Origin: Bradyrhizobium sp.
GTDB lineage: Bacteria; Pseudomonadota; Alphaproteobacteria; Rhizobiales; Xanthobacteraceae
DNA length: 64,000 nucleotides
NCBI RefSeq assembly: GCF_027307225.1
Contig: NZ_DAHUXJ010000030.1
Span: forward strand, 16,259-80,258
Direction of reading: 5' to 3'
The notes beneath the pieces were generated by a model. The model was given only the letters and a program-made list of their open reading frames with translations. It was not told the DNA's origin and made no database searches. The translations under genes and the position numbers were made by a program. Positions 44,670 to 53,656 of this stretch are shown here, piece by piece. How positions within the stretch are numbered: position 1 is the first letter of the stretch; each line of letters starts with the position of its first letter.

Positions 44670-45602
44670 TCAACTGGCGCGCGTTTGCTTGCCCATCCGG
44701 TGCAGCTTGAGCATGGCATAGACTGCATCGTTGGCTGGCGTCGGCACGCCAAGGGTACGCCCGAGTTCGACAATCTTGCCGGCAAGCCAGTCCAGTTCGA
44801 GCCGGTTGCCGCGTTCAAGATCGTGCAACATGGAAGCCTTGAAGGTGGCCGGCGATCCTTCCGCGAATTTCATTCTGTCGTCGGCGTAGTCTTGCGGGAT
44901 CGGGACGCCTTTGGCGCGACCGACCGCTACCACTTCGCACATCAGGCCGAAAAAAAACGCCCGCGTATCCGGATCGGCCAGGATTGGGCCGAGCGGCTGG
45001 CGCGTCGTGGCGGTCGCGCCCGACAATCCAACGAGAAACACAAATTTCTGCCACCGCTCCCGGTCGATCGCGTCGGACACCGTAATATCGATGCCGGCCG
45101 CGTGCGCGGCGTCGGCAAAGGACGTGAGCCGTTCGTCGGGCTTGCCGTCGGTTCGCCCGCAAACCATGCGCGCGAACTGGCTTGTGTGGGTGACGACGCC
45201 AGGCGCGGACAGCACGGTCGCAATATAGGCGCTTCCAGCGACCACATTGTCTTCTCCCAAAATCGGAGCGATCCGCTCGCGGCTATCCACGCCGTTTTGC
45301 AGCGGGATTACCCGGGTTTGGGATCCGATGAAAGGAAGCGCCTGCACGGCCGCCTTCTCGCTGTCCCAAAGCTTGACCGCAAACAGAACGATATCCACGG
45401 GGCCGACCTTGCCGGGATCATCGGTTACGTTGGGTTTCCGCAAGTGAAGATTGCCATGCACGCTCTCGACCTTGAGGCCGTTCTTCTCGATTGCTTCGAG
45501 GTTGGAGCCGCGTGCGATGAAGAACACATCGTGTCCTGCCGCAGCCATGCGTGCTCCAAAATAACCTCCGAGTGCTCCTGCAGCCATCACGGCGATACGC
45601 AC
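44670..45602 (-). CDS. Ketopantoate reductase (PanE/ApbA) family protein
   Basis: A 310-residue NADPH-dependent oxidoreductase of the 2-dehydropantoate 2-reductase family: N-terminal Rossmann domain (MAAGALGGYFGARMA), the conserved QNGVDS segment, and C-terminal helical domain with a conserved lysine in RERWQKFVFLVGLSG. It would reduce 2-dehydropantoate for CoA synthesis, or another 2-keto acid. The first glycine of GxGxxG is alanine. GTG at 45602 with GGAGGA upstream is preferred to the frame open to 45713. It is convergent with the CUT2 operon. Confidence 0.87.
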   Translation of the reverse strand: MRIAVMAAGALGGYFGARMAAAGHDVFFIARGSNLEAIEKNGLKVESVHGNLHLRKPNVTDDPGKVGPVDIVLFAVKLWDSEKAAVQALPFIGSQTRVIPLQNGVDSRERIAPILGEDNVVAGSAYIATVLSAPGVVTHTSQFARMVCGRTDGKPDERLTSFADAAHAAGIDITVSDAIDRERWQKFVFLVGLSGATATTRQPLGPILADPDTRAFFFGLMCEVVAVGRAKGVPIPQDYADDRMKFAEGSPATFKASMLHDLERGNRLELDWLAGKIVELGRTLGVPTPANDAVYAMLKLHRMGKQTRAS

Positions 45603-45771
45603 GTCATCCTCCACTCTCGCAAACCATTCCGCCGGCGAGGGATACCACGCGGCGCAACGCCCCTGAGCCACGCTGCCAATTTCCAAAAAGAACCGGCTGG
45701 ATCGTCTCGGCACCTTCCGCTAGTCTTTCACCCAACCGGTTAAAAAGAAACCGGCAAAGAGGGAGAAGGAT

Positions 45772-47145
45772 GTGAGAGTTCGGGCACGGATTGCGTTGTT
45801 GGCCGCCGCGGCGGTGATGTTGGTTGCAGGTCCCGCCGTCGCGCAGGACACCATTACGGTCTGGTGGGGCAAGGGTTTCTACAAATCCGAAGACGACGCC
45901 CTGATCGCCGCAATCAAGAAATTCGAGGAAAAAACCGGCATCAAGGTCGAGCTGTCGCAATACGCGATCCAGGACATGATTCCAAAGACGGTCGCCGCGC
46001 TCGATTCCGGAACGGTTCCGGACGTCGCCTATTCCGACACCTACGACGTTCAGGCGCAGGGCAAATGGGCCTATGAGGGCAAGCTCGAGGACCTCTCGGA
46101 CATTCTCGTGCCGATGAAGGACAAGTTCGCGCCGAACACGCTCGAGACCGGCTATCTCTACAACGGCGTCACCAGGAAGAAGGCCTATTACGGCTTCCCG
46201 CTGAAGCAGCAGAGCATGCATGTGCAGATCTGGAAGGATCTGCTGGAGAAAGCGGGCTACAAGGAGAGCGATATTCCGAACCAGTGGAACGACTACTGGT
46301 CGTTCTGGTGCAGCAAGGTGCAGCCGGCGATCCGCAAAGCCACCGGCCAGCGCATCTACGGCGTCGGCCAGCCGATGGGCGTCGAATCCACCGACTCATT
46401 CCAGTCGTTCTACACCTTCATGGACGCCTACAACGTCAAGCTGGTCGATGACGACGGCAAGCTCCTGGTCGACGATCCCAAGGTTCGCGACGGGCTGATC
46501 CACGCGCTGAAGGATTACACCGACACCTATATCAAGGGCTGCACGCCACCCTCCTCGACAACCTGGAAGGATCCCGACAACAACGTCGCATTCCATAACA
46601 AGACGATCGTGATGACCCACAACTTCACGATCTCGATCGCGGCGAAGTGGTTCGAGGACTCCACCAACCCGGCGCTGACGCCGGAACAGCGCGCCGCCGG
46701 CAAGAAGGCCTATGAGGAAGACATCATCACCGCTTCCTTCCCGCACAAGCCGGACGGCGGCACGATCAAGTACCGCTCCGACGTCAAGACCGGGCTGATC
46801 TTCGCCGCCGCCAAGCACAAGGCCGAGGGCAAGCAGTTCATCGCGTTCCTGCTTCAAGAGGAAAACGTGCGGCCCTATATCGAAGGCGCGCTCGGCCGCT
46901 GGTTCCCGGTGACATCAGCAAGCCAGCAGAGCCCGTTCTGGCAGGCCGACCGCCATCGCCGAGCCGTCTTTAACCAGTTCATGGGCGGCACTCAGCCGTT
47001 CGATTTCACCAGGAACTGGAAGTTCACGATCCTGAACAACGAGAACGTCTGGGCGAAGGCGATGAATCGCGTCGTCAGCGAGAAGGTGCCGGTGGACAAG
47101 GCCGTCGACGAGTTGATCGCGCGCATCAAGGACGTCGCGGGGTAA
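45772..47145 (+). CDS. ABC transporter sugar-binding protein (CUT1 type)
   Basis: A 457-residue extracellular solute-binding protein, family 1. Signal peptide RIALLAAAAVMLVAGPAVAQ, then a mature fold starting ITVWWGKGFYKSED. It would bind an oligosaccharide, sugar or glycerol derivative. GTG at 45772 has GAAGGAT just upstream. The two permease genes follow after 162 bases of repeat sequence. It is divergent from the panE-like gene. No ATPase gene follows. Confidence 0.88.
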   Translation: MRVRARIALLAAAAVMLVAGPAVAQDTITVWWGKGFYKSEDDALIAAIKKFEEKTGIKVELSQYAIQDMIPKTVAALDSGTVPDVAYSDTYDVQAQGKWAYEGKLEDLSDILVPMKDKFAPNTLETGYLYNGVTRKKAYYGFPLKQQSMHVQIWKDLLEKAGYKESDIPNQWNDYWSFWCSKVQPAIRKATGQRIYGVGQPMGVESTDSFQSFYTFMDAYNVKLVDDDGKLLVDDPKVRDGLIHALKDYTDTYIKGCTPPSSTTWKDPDNNVAFHNKTIVMTHNFTISIAAKWFEDSTNPALTPEQRAAGKKAYEEDIITASFPHKPDGGTIKYRSDVKTGLIFAAAKHKAEGKQFIAFLLQEENVRPYIEGALGRWFPVTSASQQSPFWQADRHRRAVFNQFMGGTQPFDFTRNWKFTILNNENVWAKAMNRVVSEKVPVDKAVDELIARIKDVAG

Positions 47146-47307
47146 CTTGGTGATGTAAGGCGCCCGTGTCCCGGATGCGGTGCGGCGCGCAGCGCTGCTC
47201 CGCGAAGCCGGGACCCACGGCTGTGCAGGGTACCGGATAGACCCCGGATCAGCAGCGCACCGCTTCGCGTTGCGCTGCGTCCGGGGCACGCGGAAGAGAG
47301 CAGAGTA
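47146..47307. repeat. Repeat inside the CUT1 operon
   Basis: GTGTCCCGGATGCGGTGCGG and TCCGCGAAGCCGGGACCCAC pair partly with CAGCAGCGCACCGCTTCGCG and GTCCGGGGCACGCGG, a Bradyrhizobium-type complex hairpin. It separates the binding-protein gene from the permeases and could attenuate transcription or protect the upstream mRNA. Confidence 0.6.
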
Positions 47308-48183
47308 ATGGCGATCACGATTTCAGCATCCGATCCTGCGCTTTCCGGCGCGCCGCTCGCGCCGCGGCTGTCGACGCCGCAGGTCTGGGGCATCGTGCTG
47401 ATCGCGCCCTACCTGCTCGTGTTTCTCGCTTTCGTGGTCTATCCCGTGTCTTACGGCTTCTGGCTGGCGCGGCACCCGTCAAGCTATGTCGCGCTCTATC
47501 ACGATCCGATCTTCGCGCGCGCCGCGGTCAACACGCTGATCTTCCTCGTCATCGGCATCAACCTGAAGATGCTGATCGCGCTGTTCCTGTCCGGCTTCTT
47601 CGTGCAGCAGCGCGCCTGGATCCGCTGGCTGTCGGTGATCTTCATCCTACCCTGGGCGGTGCCGTCGATCCCCACCATCCTGTCGGTGCGCTTCATGCTC
47701 AATCCGGAATGGGGCATGGTGAACCAGCTGATCTTCAAGTTCACCGGCGATGACGGGCCGAACTGGCTGAACGATCCGACGGTGGCGCTCGCCATGGCGA
47801 TCGGCGTGCACATCTGGAAATCGCTGCCATTCTGGACGCTGATCCTGATGACGGGACGGCTCGCGATCTCGCAGGACCTGTTCGAAGCCGCCGACGTCGA
47901 CGGCGCCAACTTCTGGCAGAAATTCCGCTTCATCACCTGGCCGTCGATGCAGGCGCTGTATCTCACCTGCACACTGCTCTCGATGATCTGGACGCTGGGC
48001 GACTTCAACAGCGTCTATCTGCTGACCGGCGGCGGGCCCGCCGACCTCACCCATGTGCTCTCGACGCTCGGCATCCGCTATCTGCGGCTCGACCAGCTCA
48101 ACCTCGCGATGGCCTCGATCGTCTGCGCGATGCCGCTGGTGCTGCCGCTCGTCTATTTCATGATGAAACGGCTGTCGCGATGA
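47308..48183 (+). CDS. CUT1 sugar ABC permease, MalF-like
   Basis: A 291-residue permease with six hydrophobic segments. The EAA loop, EAADVDGANFWQKFRFITWP, contacts the ATPase. It pairs with the next permease. Start ATG 47308 follows GAGAGCAGAG. It overlaps the next gene by 4 bases. Confidence 0.9.
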   Translation: MAITISASDPALSGAPLAPRLSTPQVWGIVLIAPYLLVFLAFVVYPVSYGFWLARHPSSYVALYHDPIFARAAVNTLIFLVIGINLKMLIALFLSGFFVQQRAWIRWLSVIFILPWAVPSIPTILSVRFMLNPEWGMVNQLIFKFTGDDGPNWLNDPTVALAMAIGVHIWKSLPFWTLILMTGRLAISQDLFEAADVDGANFWQKFRFITWPSMQALYLTCTLLSMIWTLGDFNSVYLLTGGGPADLTHVLSTLGIRYLRLDQLNLAMASIVCAMPLVLPLVYFMMKRLSR

Positions 48184-49031
48184 AGCTTCCGACCTTGCGT
48201 GAAACGGCGACCGAAGCGCGGCTGATCCTGGTCGGCATCACCGTCCTGATCTGGACCATGATCCCGATCTACCACATGTTCGTGTTCGCGATCTCGCCGA
48301 AGGAAGATGCCTTCTCCGGCAAATTGTGGCCGGACCATCCGACCTTGCATAATTTCGAAATCGTGTTTTATCAGCAGCACTATTTCCTGCGCGATTTCTG
48401 GGTGCAGTTCGGCAATTCGGCGCTGATTGCAGCCGCCGTGGGCGTAATGACGCTATTGATCGCAACCGCTGCGGCGTTTTCGATCTCGCGGCTGCGCGTG
48501 CCGGGCGGGCGCATCGTGCTCAACCTCGCGCTCTTCACCTATTTCATTCCGGCGGCGTTTCTGGCCGTGCCGATGTATCGCACCATGGGCAATTACGGCC
48601 TGCTCAATACCAGCTGGGCGCTGATCCTGGCGATGGTGACGGTCGCCTCGCCCTACGCGATCTGGGTGCTGAAGCAGGCTTCCGATAAGCTGCCGGTCGA
48701 ACTCGACGAAGCCGCGGTCATGGATGGCGCGACGAGCTTGCAGATTTTCCGCCTGGTCTATCTCCCGCTGATGATCCCGTCGCTGGTGGCGATTGGTACC
48801 TACGCCGTGCTGCTGGCGTGGAATGAATATCTCTACGCCTTCCTGCTGCTGTCGAACGACCGCGACCTCACGCTTCCCGTTGCACTCGGCAACTTCCTCG
48901 CCGCGGACGATTCGCCCTGGGAATTGCTGATGACCACGGGTTTCATCTACGCCCTGCCGCCGGCTGCGATCTATTACGCCTTCCGCCGCTACATGGTCGG
49001 CGGCCTCACCGCAGGCGCGGTGAAGTCGTAG
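48180..49031 (+). CDS. CUT1 sugar ABC permease, MalG-like
   Basis: A 283-residue permease with six segments and the EAA loop DEAAVMDGATSLQIFRLVYL. It completes the importer channel. Its stop is only 5 bases from the stop of the convergent polyamine-type permease. No cognate ATPase gene is present, so an MsmK-like or distant ATPase is expected. Confidence 0.9.
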   Translation: MKLPTLRETATEARLILVGITVLIWTMIPIYHMFVFAISPKEDAFSGKLWPDHPTLHNFEIVFYQQHYFLRDFWVQFGNSALIAAAVGVMTLLIATAAAFSISRLRVPGGRIVLNLALFTYFIPAAFLAVPMYRTMGNYGLLNTSWALILAMVTVASPYAIWVLKQASDKLPVELDEAAVMDGATSLQIFRLVYLPLMIPSLVAIGTYAVLLAWNEYLYAFLLLSNDRDLTLPVALGNFLAADDSPWELLMTTGFIYALPPAAIYYAFRRYMVGGLTAGAVKS

Positions 49032-49036
49032 GGCGG

Positions 49037-49855
49037 TTACAATGGCGCAGCGTTCTTGCCGCGCGCATCGGAGATTTTGGAAGCGAGCGATGCGACCACG
49101 ATCACGACTGCGATCAGCGCCACCACCAGCGTACAGATCGCGTTGATCTCCGGCTTCACGCCGAGCCTCACCTCCGAATAGATCCGGATCGGCAGCGTCG
49201 CCGAACCGGGTCCGGTGGTGAAACTTGCGATCACGAGATCGTCGAGCGACAGCGTGAAGGCGAGCATCCAGCCAGCGGCGACCGAAGGCAGAATCAGCGG
49301 TAAAGTCACGGCAGCAAACGCCCGAAGCGGATCGCAGCCGAGGTCCATCGCGGCTTCTTCAAAACTGCGGTCGATCGCCCCAAGCCGCGCCTGCACCACC
49401 ACCGAGACAAAGCACATGGTGAGCGTGGTATGGGCGATGACGACCGTCCAAAAACCGCGTTCGGCATTGATGGCGACGAACAACAGCAAGAGTGAAAGCC
49501 CGGTGATTACTTCCGGCATCACCAACGGCGCATAGAGCATGCTGGAAAACAGCGTCCGGCCTTTAAACCCCGCGCCGCGCGAAAGCGCCACCGCGGCGAG
49601 CGTACCCAGGATCGTTGCCAGCGTCGCCGACGTTGCACCCACGCGCAGGCTCATCCAGGCGGCATCGATCATGGCCTGATCGTGAAAAAACTCGTCATAC
49701 CAGTGCAGCGACCAGCCACCCCACACCGTCACCAGCCGCGAGGCATTGAAGGAATAGACGATGAGGATGACGATCGGCAGGTAGAGAAACGACAGCCCCA
49801 GCGCGAGCGCAGTGATGTTGAAGCGGGAGAGCTTGTTGGTGGCGCTTGCCATCAC
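49037..49855 (-). CDS. Polyamine-type ABC permease (PotC/PotI-like)
   Basis: A 272-residue six-segment permease of the spermidine/putrescine type, with EEAAMDLGCDPLRAFAAVTL as the EAA loop and SFTTGPGSATLPIRIYSEVR downstream. It is the last gene of a four-gene operon (GlpD-like, PotA, PotB, PotC), coupled to PotB by a 4-base overlap. The binding protein PotD is absent. Confidence 0.9.
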   Translation of the reverse strand: MMASATNKLSRFNITALALGLSFLYLPIVILIVYSFNASRLVTVWGGWSLHWYDEFFHDQAMIDAAWMSLRVGATSATLATILGTLAAVALSRGAGFKGRTLFSSMLYAPLVMPEVITGLSLLLLFVAINAERGFWTVVIAHTTLTMCFVSVVVQARLGAIDRSFEEAAMDLGCDPLRAFAAVTLPLILPSVAAGWMLAFTLSLDDLVIASFTTGPGSATLPIRIYSEVRLGVKPEINAICTLVVALIAVVIVVASLASKISDARGKNAAPL

Positions 49856-50763
49856 GTCCGCTCCAACTGCCGCCGTTGCAGACGGTCGTACAGCAAGAGC
49901 GGCGCCAGCAGGAGAAGCAGCAGCACGACCGCGACCGCTGAAGCCGTCGGCCAGTCCTTGTTGTTGAAGAATTCAAGCCACAGCGTCTGGCCGATCATCA
50001 GCGCGTTCGATCCGGCCAAAAGATCGGGAATGACGAACTCGCCGACGATCGGAATGAAACACAAGAGAGCCCCGGCGCCGACACCGGGCAACGACAGCGG
50101 GAACGTCACCCGCCAGAACGCTTGGCGCGGCGAGGCGCCGAGATCGGCGGCAGCTTCCAGCAGCGCCGGATCCATTTTGGAGAGCGTCGCGTAGAGCGGC
50201 AGGATCATGAACGGCAGATAGGAATAGACGATGCCAAGATACATCGCGCTGTCGGTCGAGAGCCACACCATCGGCTTCGAGACGACGTGCAGCGCCAGCA
50301 AAATCTGATTGAGCAGGCCGTCATGCTGCAGAATGTTGATCCAGGCATAGATGCGGATCAGGAACGAGGTCCAGAACGGCACGATCACCAGCATCATCGC
50401 CACGCCTTGCCAGCGTTGCGGCAGCCGCGCCATGCCGTAAGCGATGGGGTAGCCGATCAAGAGCAGGATCGCGGTCGAGACACCAGCGACCGCGAGGCTG
50501 CGCAGATAGGACAGCACGTAGAGATCGTCGGAAACGAGCAGCCTGAAGTTATCGAGCGAGAGCGCGGCAAACGCCGTCTTGATCGCCTCCCAGCCCTCGT
50601 CCAGGCTGAACACCGGCGTATAGGGCGGCTGCGCGATCGCGGTCTGCGACAGGCTGATCTTGAGGACGAACAGGAACGGCACGAGAAAGAACAGCGCCAT
50701 CCACACGTAAGGCGCGATCGCCGCCAGCCGCGCCGGGCGGGTGAAGTTTGCCTCCGCGCTCAT
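49852..50763 (-). CDS. Polyamine-type ABC permease (PotB/PotH-like)
   Basis: A 303-residue six-segment permease. The EAA loop is EAAADLGASPRQAFWRVTFP. ATG at 50763 overlaps the PotA-like stop (ATGA), which is why the longer frame to 50799 is rejected. It forms the channel with the PotC-like subunit. Confidence 0.9.
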   Translation of the reverse strand: MSAEANFTRPARLAAIAPYVWMALFFLVPFLFVLKISLSQTAIAQPPYTPVFSLDEGWEAIKTAFAALSLDNFRLLVSDDLYVLSYLRSLAVAGVSTAILLLIGYPIAYGMARLPQRWQGVAMMLVIVPFWTSFLIRIYAWINILQHDGLLNQILLALHVVSKPMVWLSTDSAMYLGIVYSYLPFMILPLYATLSKMDPALLEAAADLGASPRQAFWRVTFPLSLPGVGAGALLCFIPIVGEFVIPDLLAGSNALMIGQTLWLEFFNNKDWPTASAVAVVLLLLLLAPLLLYDRLQRRQLERT

Positions 50764-51941
50764 TGCTCCAGCACCACGCAGTCTTCCGGCGAGAACCACG
50801 CTACCACGCGCTGGCCGAGGCCGTAGGCGTCGGAATCGAGCCGCGCGGTATTGGCCAGCGACGAGCGCAAAATGAGGCCCGAATCGAGCTCGATCTTGTA
50901 GCCGGTGACTCCGCCGAGATAGCCGACATCGGCCACCACCCCCTCGAGCCGGTTGATGGCGCGCACATCGTCAGAGACCGGAGCGCGGCGTGACAGCTTG
51001 ATCTTCTCGGGGCGGATTGCGACGCAAACGCTGGTCCTGGAGAGCGGATGGCTCGGTTTTGCGATATGGATCGTCCCCGCCTGCTCGGTCACAATAGCGA
51101 GCCGCCGCGCGATCGTTGCGTGAGATCCCTCAATGGTGTCGAGCTTGCCCTCGATCAGGTTGATATCGCCGACAAATTCGGCGATCCAGCGCGAGCGCGG
51201 CGCTTCGTAGAGGTCGCGAGGGCTAGCGACCTGCTCGAGACGACCGGCATCCATCACGCCGATCCGGGCAGCCATGGTCATGGCTTCCTGCTGATCGTGG
51301 GTCACGATGATGAAGGTCAGCCCAAGCCGGCGCTGCAATTCCATCAGCTCGAGTTGGGTGCTTTCGCGCAACTTCTTGTCGAGTGCGGCAAGCGGCTCGT
51401 CGAGCAGCAACAGTTTCGGCCTGCGCGCCAGCGATCGCGCCAGCGCGACGCGTTGCCGTTGGCCGCCGGAAAGCTGATCGGGCTTGCGCTTCTCGAGCCC
51501 GTCGAGCTTGACCAGCGTGACCATCTCCTTGACGCGGGCGCCGATCTCGGACGATGGCAGTTTCGCCCGCTTCAGCCCGAACGCGATGTTGTCGCGCACG
51601 CTCAGATGCGGAAACAGCGCGTAGCTCTGGAACATCATGTTGACGGGGCGCTGATGCGGAGAGATTTGCGCGATGTCTTCGCCGCCAAGCAGGATGCGGC
51701 CTTCGTCAGGCGTCTCGAAACCGGCGAGCATGCGAAGCAGCGTGGTCTTGCCGCATCCGCTCGGGCCGAGTAGCGCAAAGAACTCTCCGGCCTGGATGTC
51801 GAGCGACAGTGCGTCGACGGCGCGGAATTGACCGAATTTCTTGACCACCGCATCGATGCGGAGCAGCGGCATGCCGGGCGCGGAGCGGGATTCCGCATTC
51901 GAATCCGCGGCGCGCGCCGGATTCCCGGTATCTTTGCTCAT
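50760..51941 (-). CDS. Polyamine-type ABC ATPase (PotA-like)
   Basis: About 393 residues. Walker A GPSGCGKTT, Q-loop MMFQSYALFPHLSV, signature LSGGQRQRVALARSLA, Walker B LLLLDEPLAALDKKLR, H-loop THDQQEAM, and a C-terminal TOBE-type regulatory domain. It powers import of a polyamine or related cation. The start is uncertain: ATG 51941 is used, with ATG 51959 and a TTG at 51998 (overlapping the upstream stop) also possible. Confidence 0.9.
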   Translation of the reverse strand: MSKDTGNPARAADSNAESRSAPGMPLLRIDAVVKKFGQFRAVDALSLDIQAGEFFALLGPSGCGKTTLLRMLAGFETPDEGRILLGGEDIAQISPHQRPVNMMFQSYALFPHLSVRDNIAFGLKRAKLPSSEIGARVKEMVTLVKLDGLEKRKPDQLSGGQRQRVALARSLARRPKLLLLDEPLAALDKKLRESTQLELMELQRRLGLTFIIVTHDQQEAMTMAARIGVMDAGRLEQVASPRDLYEAPRSRWIAEFVGDINLIEGKLDTIEGSHATIARRLAIVTEQAGTIHIAKPSHPLSRTSVCVAIRPEKIKLSRRAPVSDDVRAINRLEGVVADVGYLGGVTGYKIELDSGLILRSSLANTARLDSDAYGLGQRVVAWFSPEDCVVLEQ

Positions 51942-51994
51942 GCCGTCAGCCTGCCCCATCGTGAGGTGCAAGCTAGCGGCGGATCGGCTAATGC

Positions 51995-53473
51995 TCAAGG
52001 GACGGCGGGCTGTGTCACCATGAAGGCCGCCAATCGCTCGCGGTCCTCAGGGCTCATGGTCAGCCCGAGTTTCGAGCGACGCCAGAGAACGTCGTCCGGA
52101 AAGCGCGCCCATTCCTTTGTCATGAGGTAGCGCACTTCCGCTTCTGTCAAATCCGGCCCGAAGCTTTGGCCGAGATCGGCCTTCTGTTTGGCTTCGCCCA
52201 GCACCTGATACAGCCGCGAGCCATAGGCCGAAACCAGGCGTAGCGCATCGCCGGTGGTCAGGAACTTCCAGCGCTCGCGCGCCTCGTCGACCTCGGTCTC
52301 GAACCGTGCGATCGGAAAATCTCCACCCGGCAGCGCGGCTTCCGCGGTCCAGGGCCGCGACATCGGATAGAACGGCAAGAGACCGGAGACGGCCCGCTCG
52401 GCACGCAGCCGCACCGTCGTCACGTCGCCGCCGAAAATGGTAAGCAGCGGTGCCTTGCTGCGGCGCGCGTCGAACGTCACCGTTCCCTCGCGCGCAAATC
52501 GTTTGCCGGGTCGTCCCGTGACGAGATTCGCGCCGGCGACCGACCGGATCACGTCGGAGGTGCCGATGCGCTGGCGAAAATAGCGGTTGGCGGCGTCGCA
52601 CAGATAGGTCACTTCGTCAGCAGCCATGGCCACGGCGGCTGGGTCGCCGACAAACGTGCGCGCCACGGTGCCGATCATGGTGAAATCGCGCTGATAGGGG
52701 CTGGCAAAGACCAGCCTTCGGTCGGTGTTCTGCAAGACATAGACATTGTCGGTGTCGAACAGGCGGCGGACGACGATCCGGCCAAGCTTGACCGCAACCG
52801 CGCGCGGGGGCGGCGTGCGCTGCACGGTCTCCGCAACGCTCGCCGTCCAGGCGCCAGAGGCATTGGCGAGCGACCTTGCGGTGATCACCCGACGATGGCC
52901 GCGGTCGATCACCACCAGCCGCCAGATATTGCCCCGGTCGGCGCGCACGCAGCGGGCACCGGTGCGGATGTCTGCGCCGCGCTCGGCCGCATCGATGGCA
53001 CTCGTCACCACGAGCCGCGAATCATCGACCAGGCAATCCGAATATCCGAAGGCGGTGCCGAACGGCCGCTGCAAGGCGTCGCCGATCGGATGATGGGTGA
53101 TGTCGATCGTGGCCGAACGCGGCAGGCTGCCGGGCGGCGCCAGGCGGTCGTAGACCATCAATCCAAGACGCAGCAGCCAGGCCGGACGCTCGTCGGAATG
53201 AGCGGGAATGACGAAATGCGCCGGCCGCACCAGATTCGGCGCGATCCGCATCCAGATCTCGCGCTCGGCCAGCGCCGCGCGCGTACGCCGAAACGCCCTG
53301 CGTTCAAGCACCGCCAGGTCGCCCTGGATCAGCCTGCTCGACGCGCCTGATGCCGCGCCGCCAAGATCCCCCTGTTCGATCAGGATGACCCTCAGGCCGC
53401 GCCCGGCGGCGTCCCGCGCCACGCTAACGCCGTTCAAGCCGCCGCCAATGATCGCTAAATCGTAGTCCGCCAT
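51995..53473 (-). CDS. FAD-dependent glycerol-3-phosphate dehydrogenase-like (GlpD family)
   Basis: A 492-residue flavoprotein of the GlpD/DAO family. FAD-binding GGGLNGVSVARDAAGRGL is at 10-27, and SGASSRLIQGDLAVLE is the region where GlpD normally has TKLIHGGLRYLE, so several conserved residues differ. The C-terminal domain (ALRLVSAYGSRLYQVLGEA) matches GlpD-type caps. It would pass electrons from glycerol-3-phosphate or a related alcohol to quinone. It is first in the operon with the polyamine-like ABC genes. Confidence 0.85.
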   Translation of the reverse strand: MADYDLAIIGGGLNGVSVARDAAGRGLRVILIEQGDLGGAASGASSRLIQGDLAVLERRAFRRTRAALAEREIWMRIAPNLVRPAHFVIPAHSDERPAWLLRLGLMVYDRLAPPGSLPRSATIDITHHPIGDALQRPFGTAFGYSDCLVDDSRLVVTSAIDAAERGADIRTGARCVRADRGNIWRLVVIDRGHRRVITARSLANASGAWTASVAETVQRTPPPRAVAVKLGRIVVRRLFDTDNVYVLQNTDRRLVFASPYQRDFTMIGTVARTFVGDPAAVAMAADEVTYLCDAANRYFRQRIGTSDVIRSVAGANLVTGRPGKRFAREGTVTFDARRSKAPLLTIFGGDVTTVRLRAERAVSGLLPFYPMSRPWTAEAALPGGDFPIARFETEVDEARERWKFLTTGDALRLVSAYGSRLYQVLGEAKQKADLGQSFGPDLTEAEVRYLMTKEWARFPDDVLWRRSKLGLTMSPEDRERLAAFMVTQPAVP

Positions 53474-53512
53474 GTCCCAGCTTTAGCCAAGCCCGTCGTT
53501 CGCTCGAACGAG

Positions 53513-53589
53513 TTAGTGTGGCGACCCTGACGTTCCTTCAGTGTCGCCGCGAGTTCTTCGAAGGAACCTCAGAGTCAAAGCCACACTAG
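53513..53589. repeat. Palindrome G (GTGTGG / TGACGTTCCTT type)
   Basis: TAGTGTGGCGACCCTGACGT with TCCTTC pairs, with two mismatches, with GAAGGAACCTCAGAGTC, AAA and GCCACACTAG. Same type as E2. It lies between the GlpD-like gene and the GGDEF-EAL gene. Confidence 0.88.
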
Positions 53590-53656
53590 CGGCGATAAGT
53601 GAGGAAAGAGGCGGAAAGCCGACCTGATCCGGCGGCCGTGATCTTACAGTCCCGGT

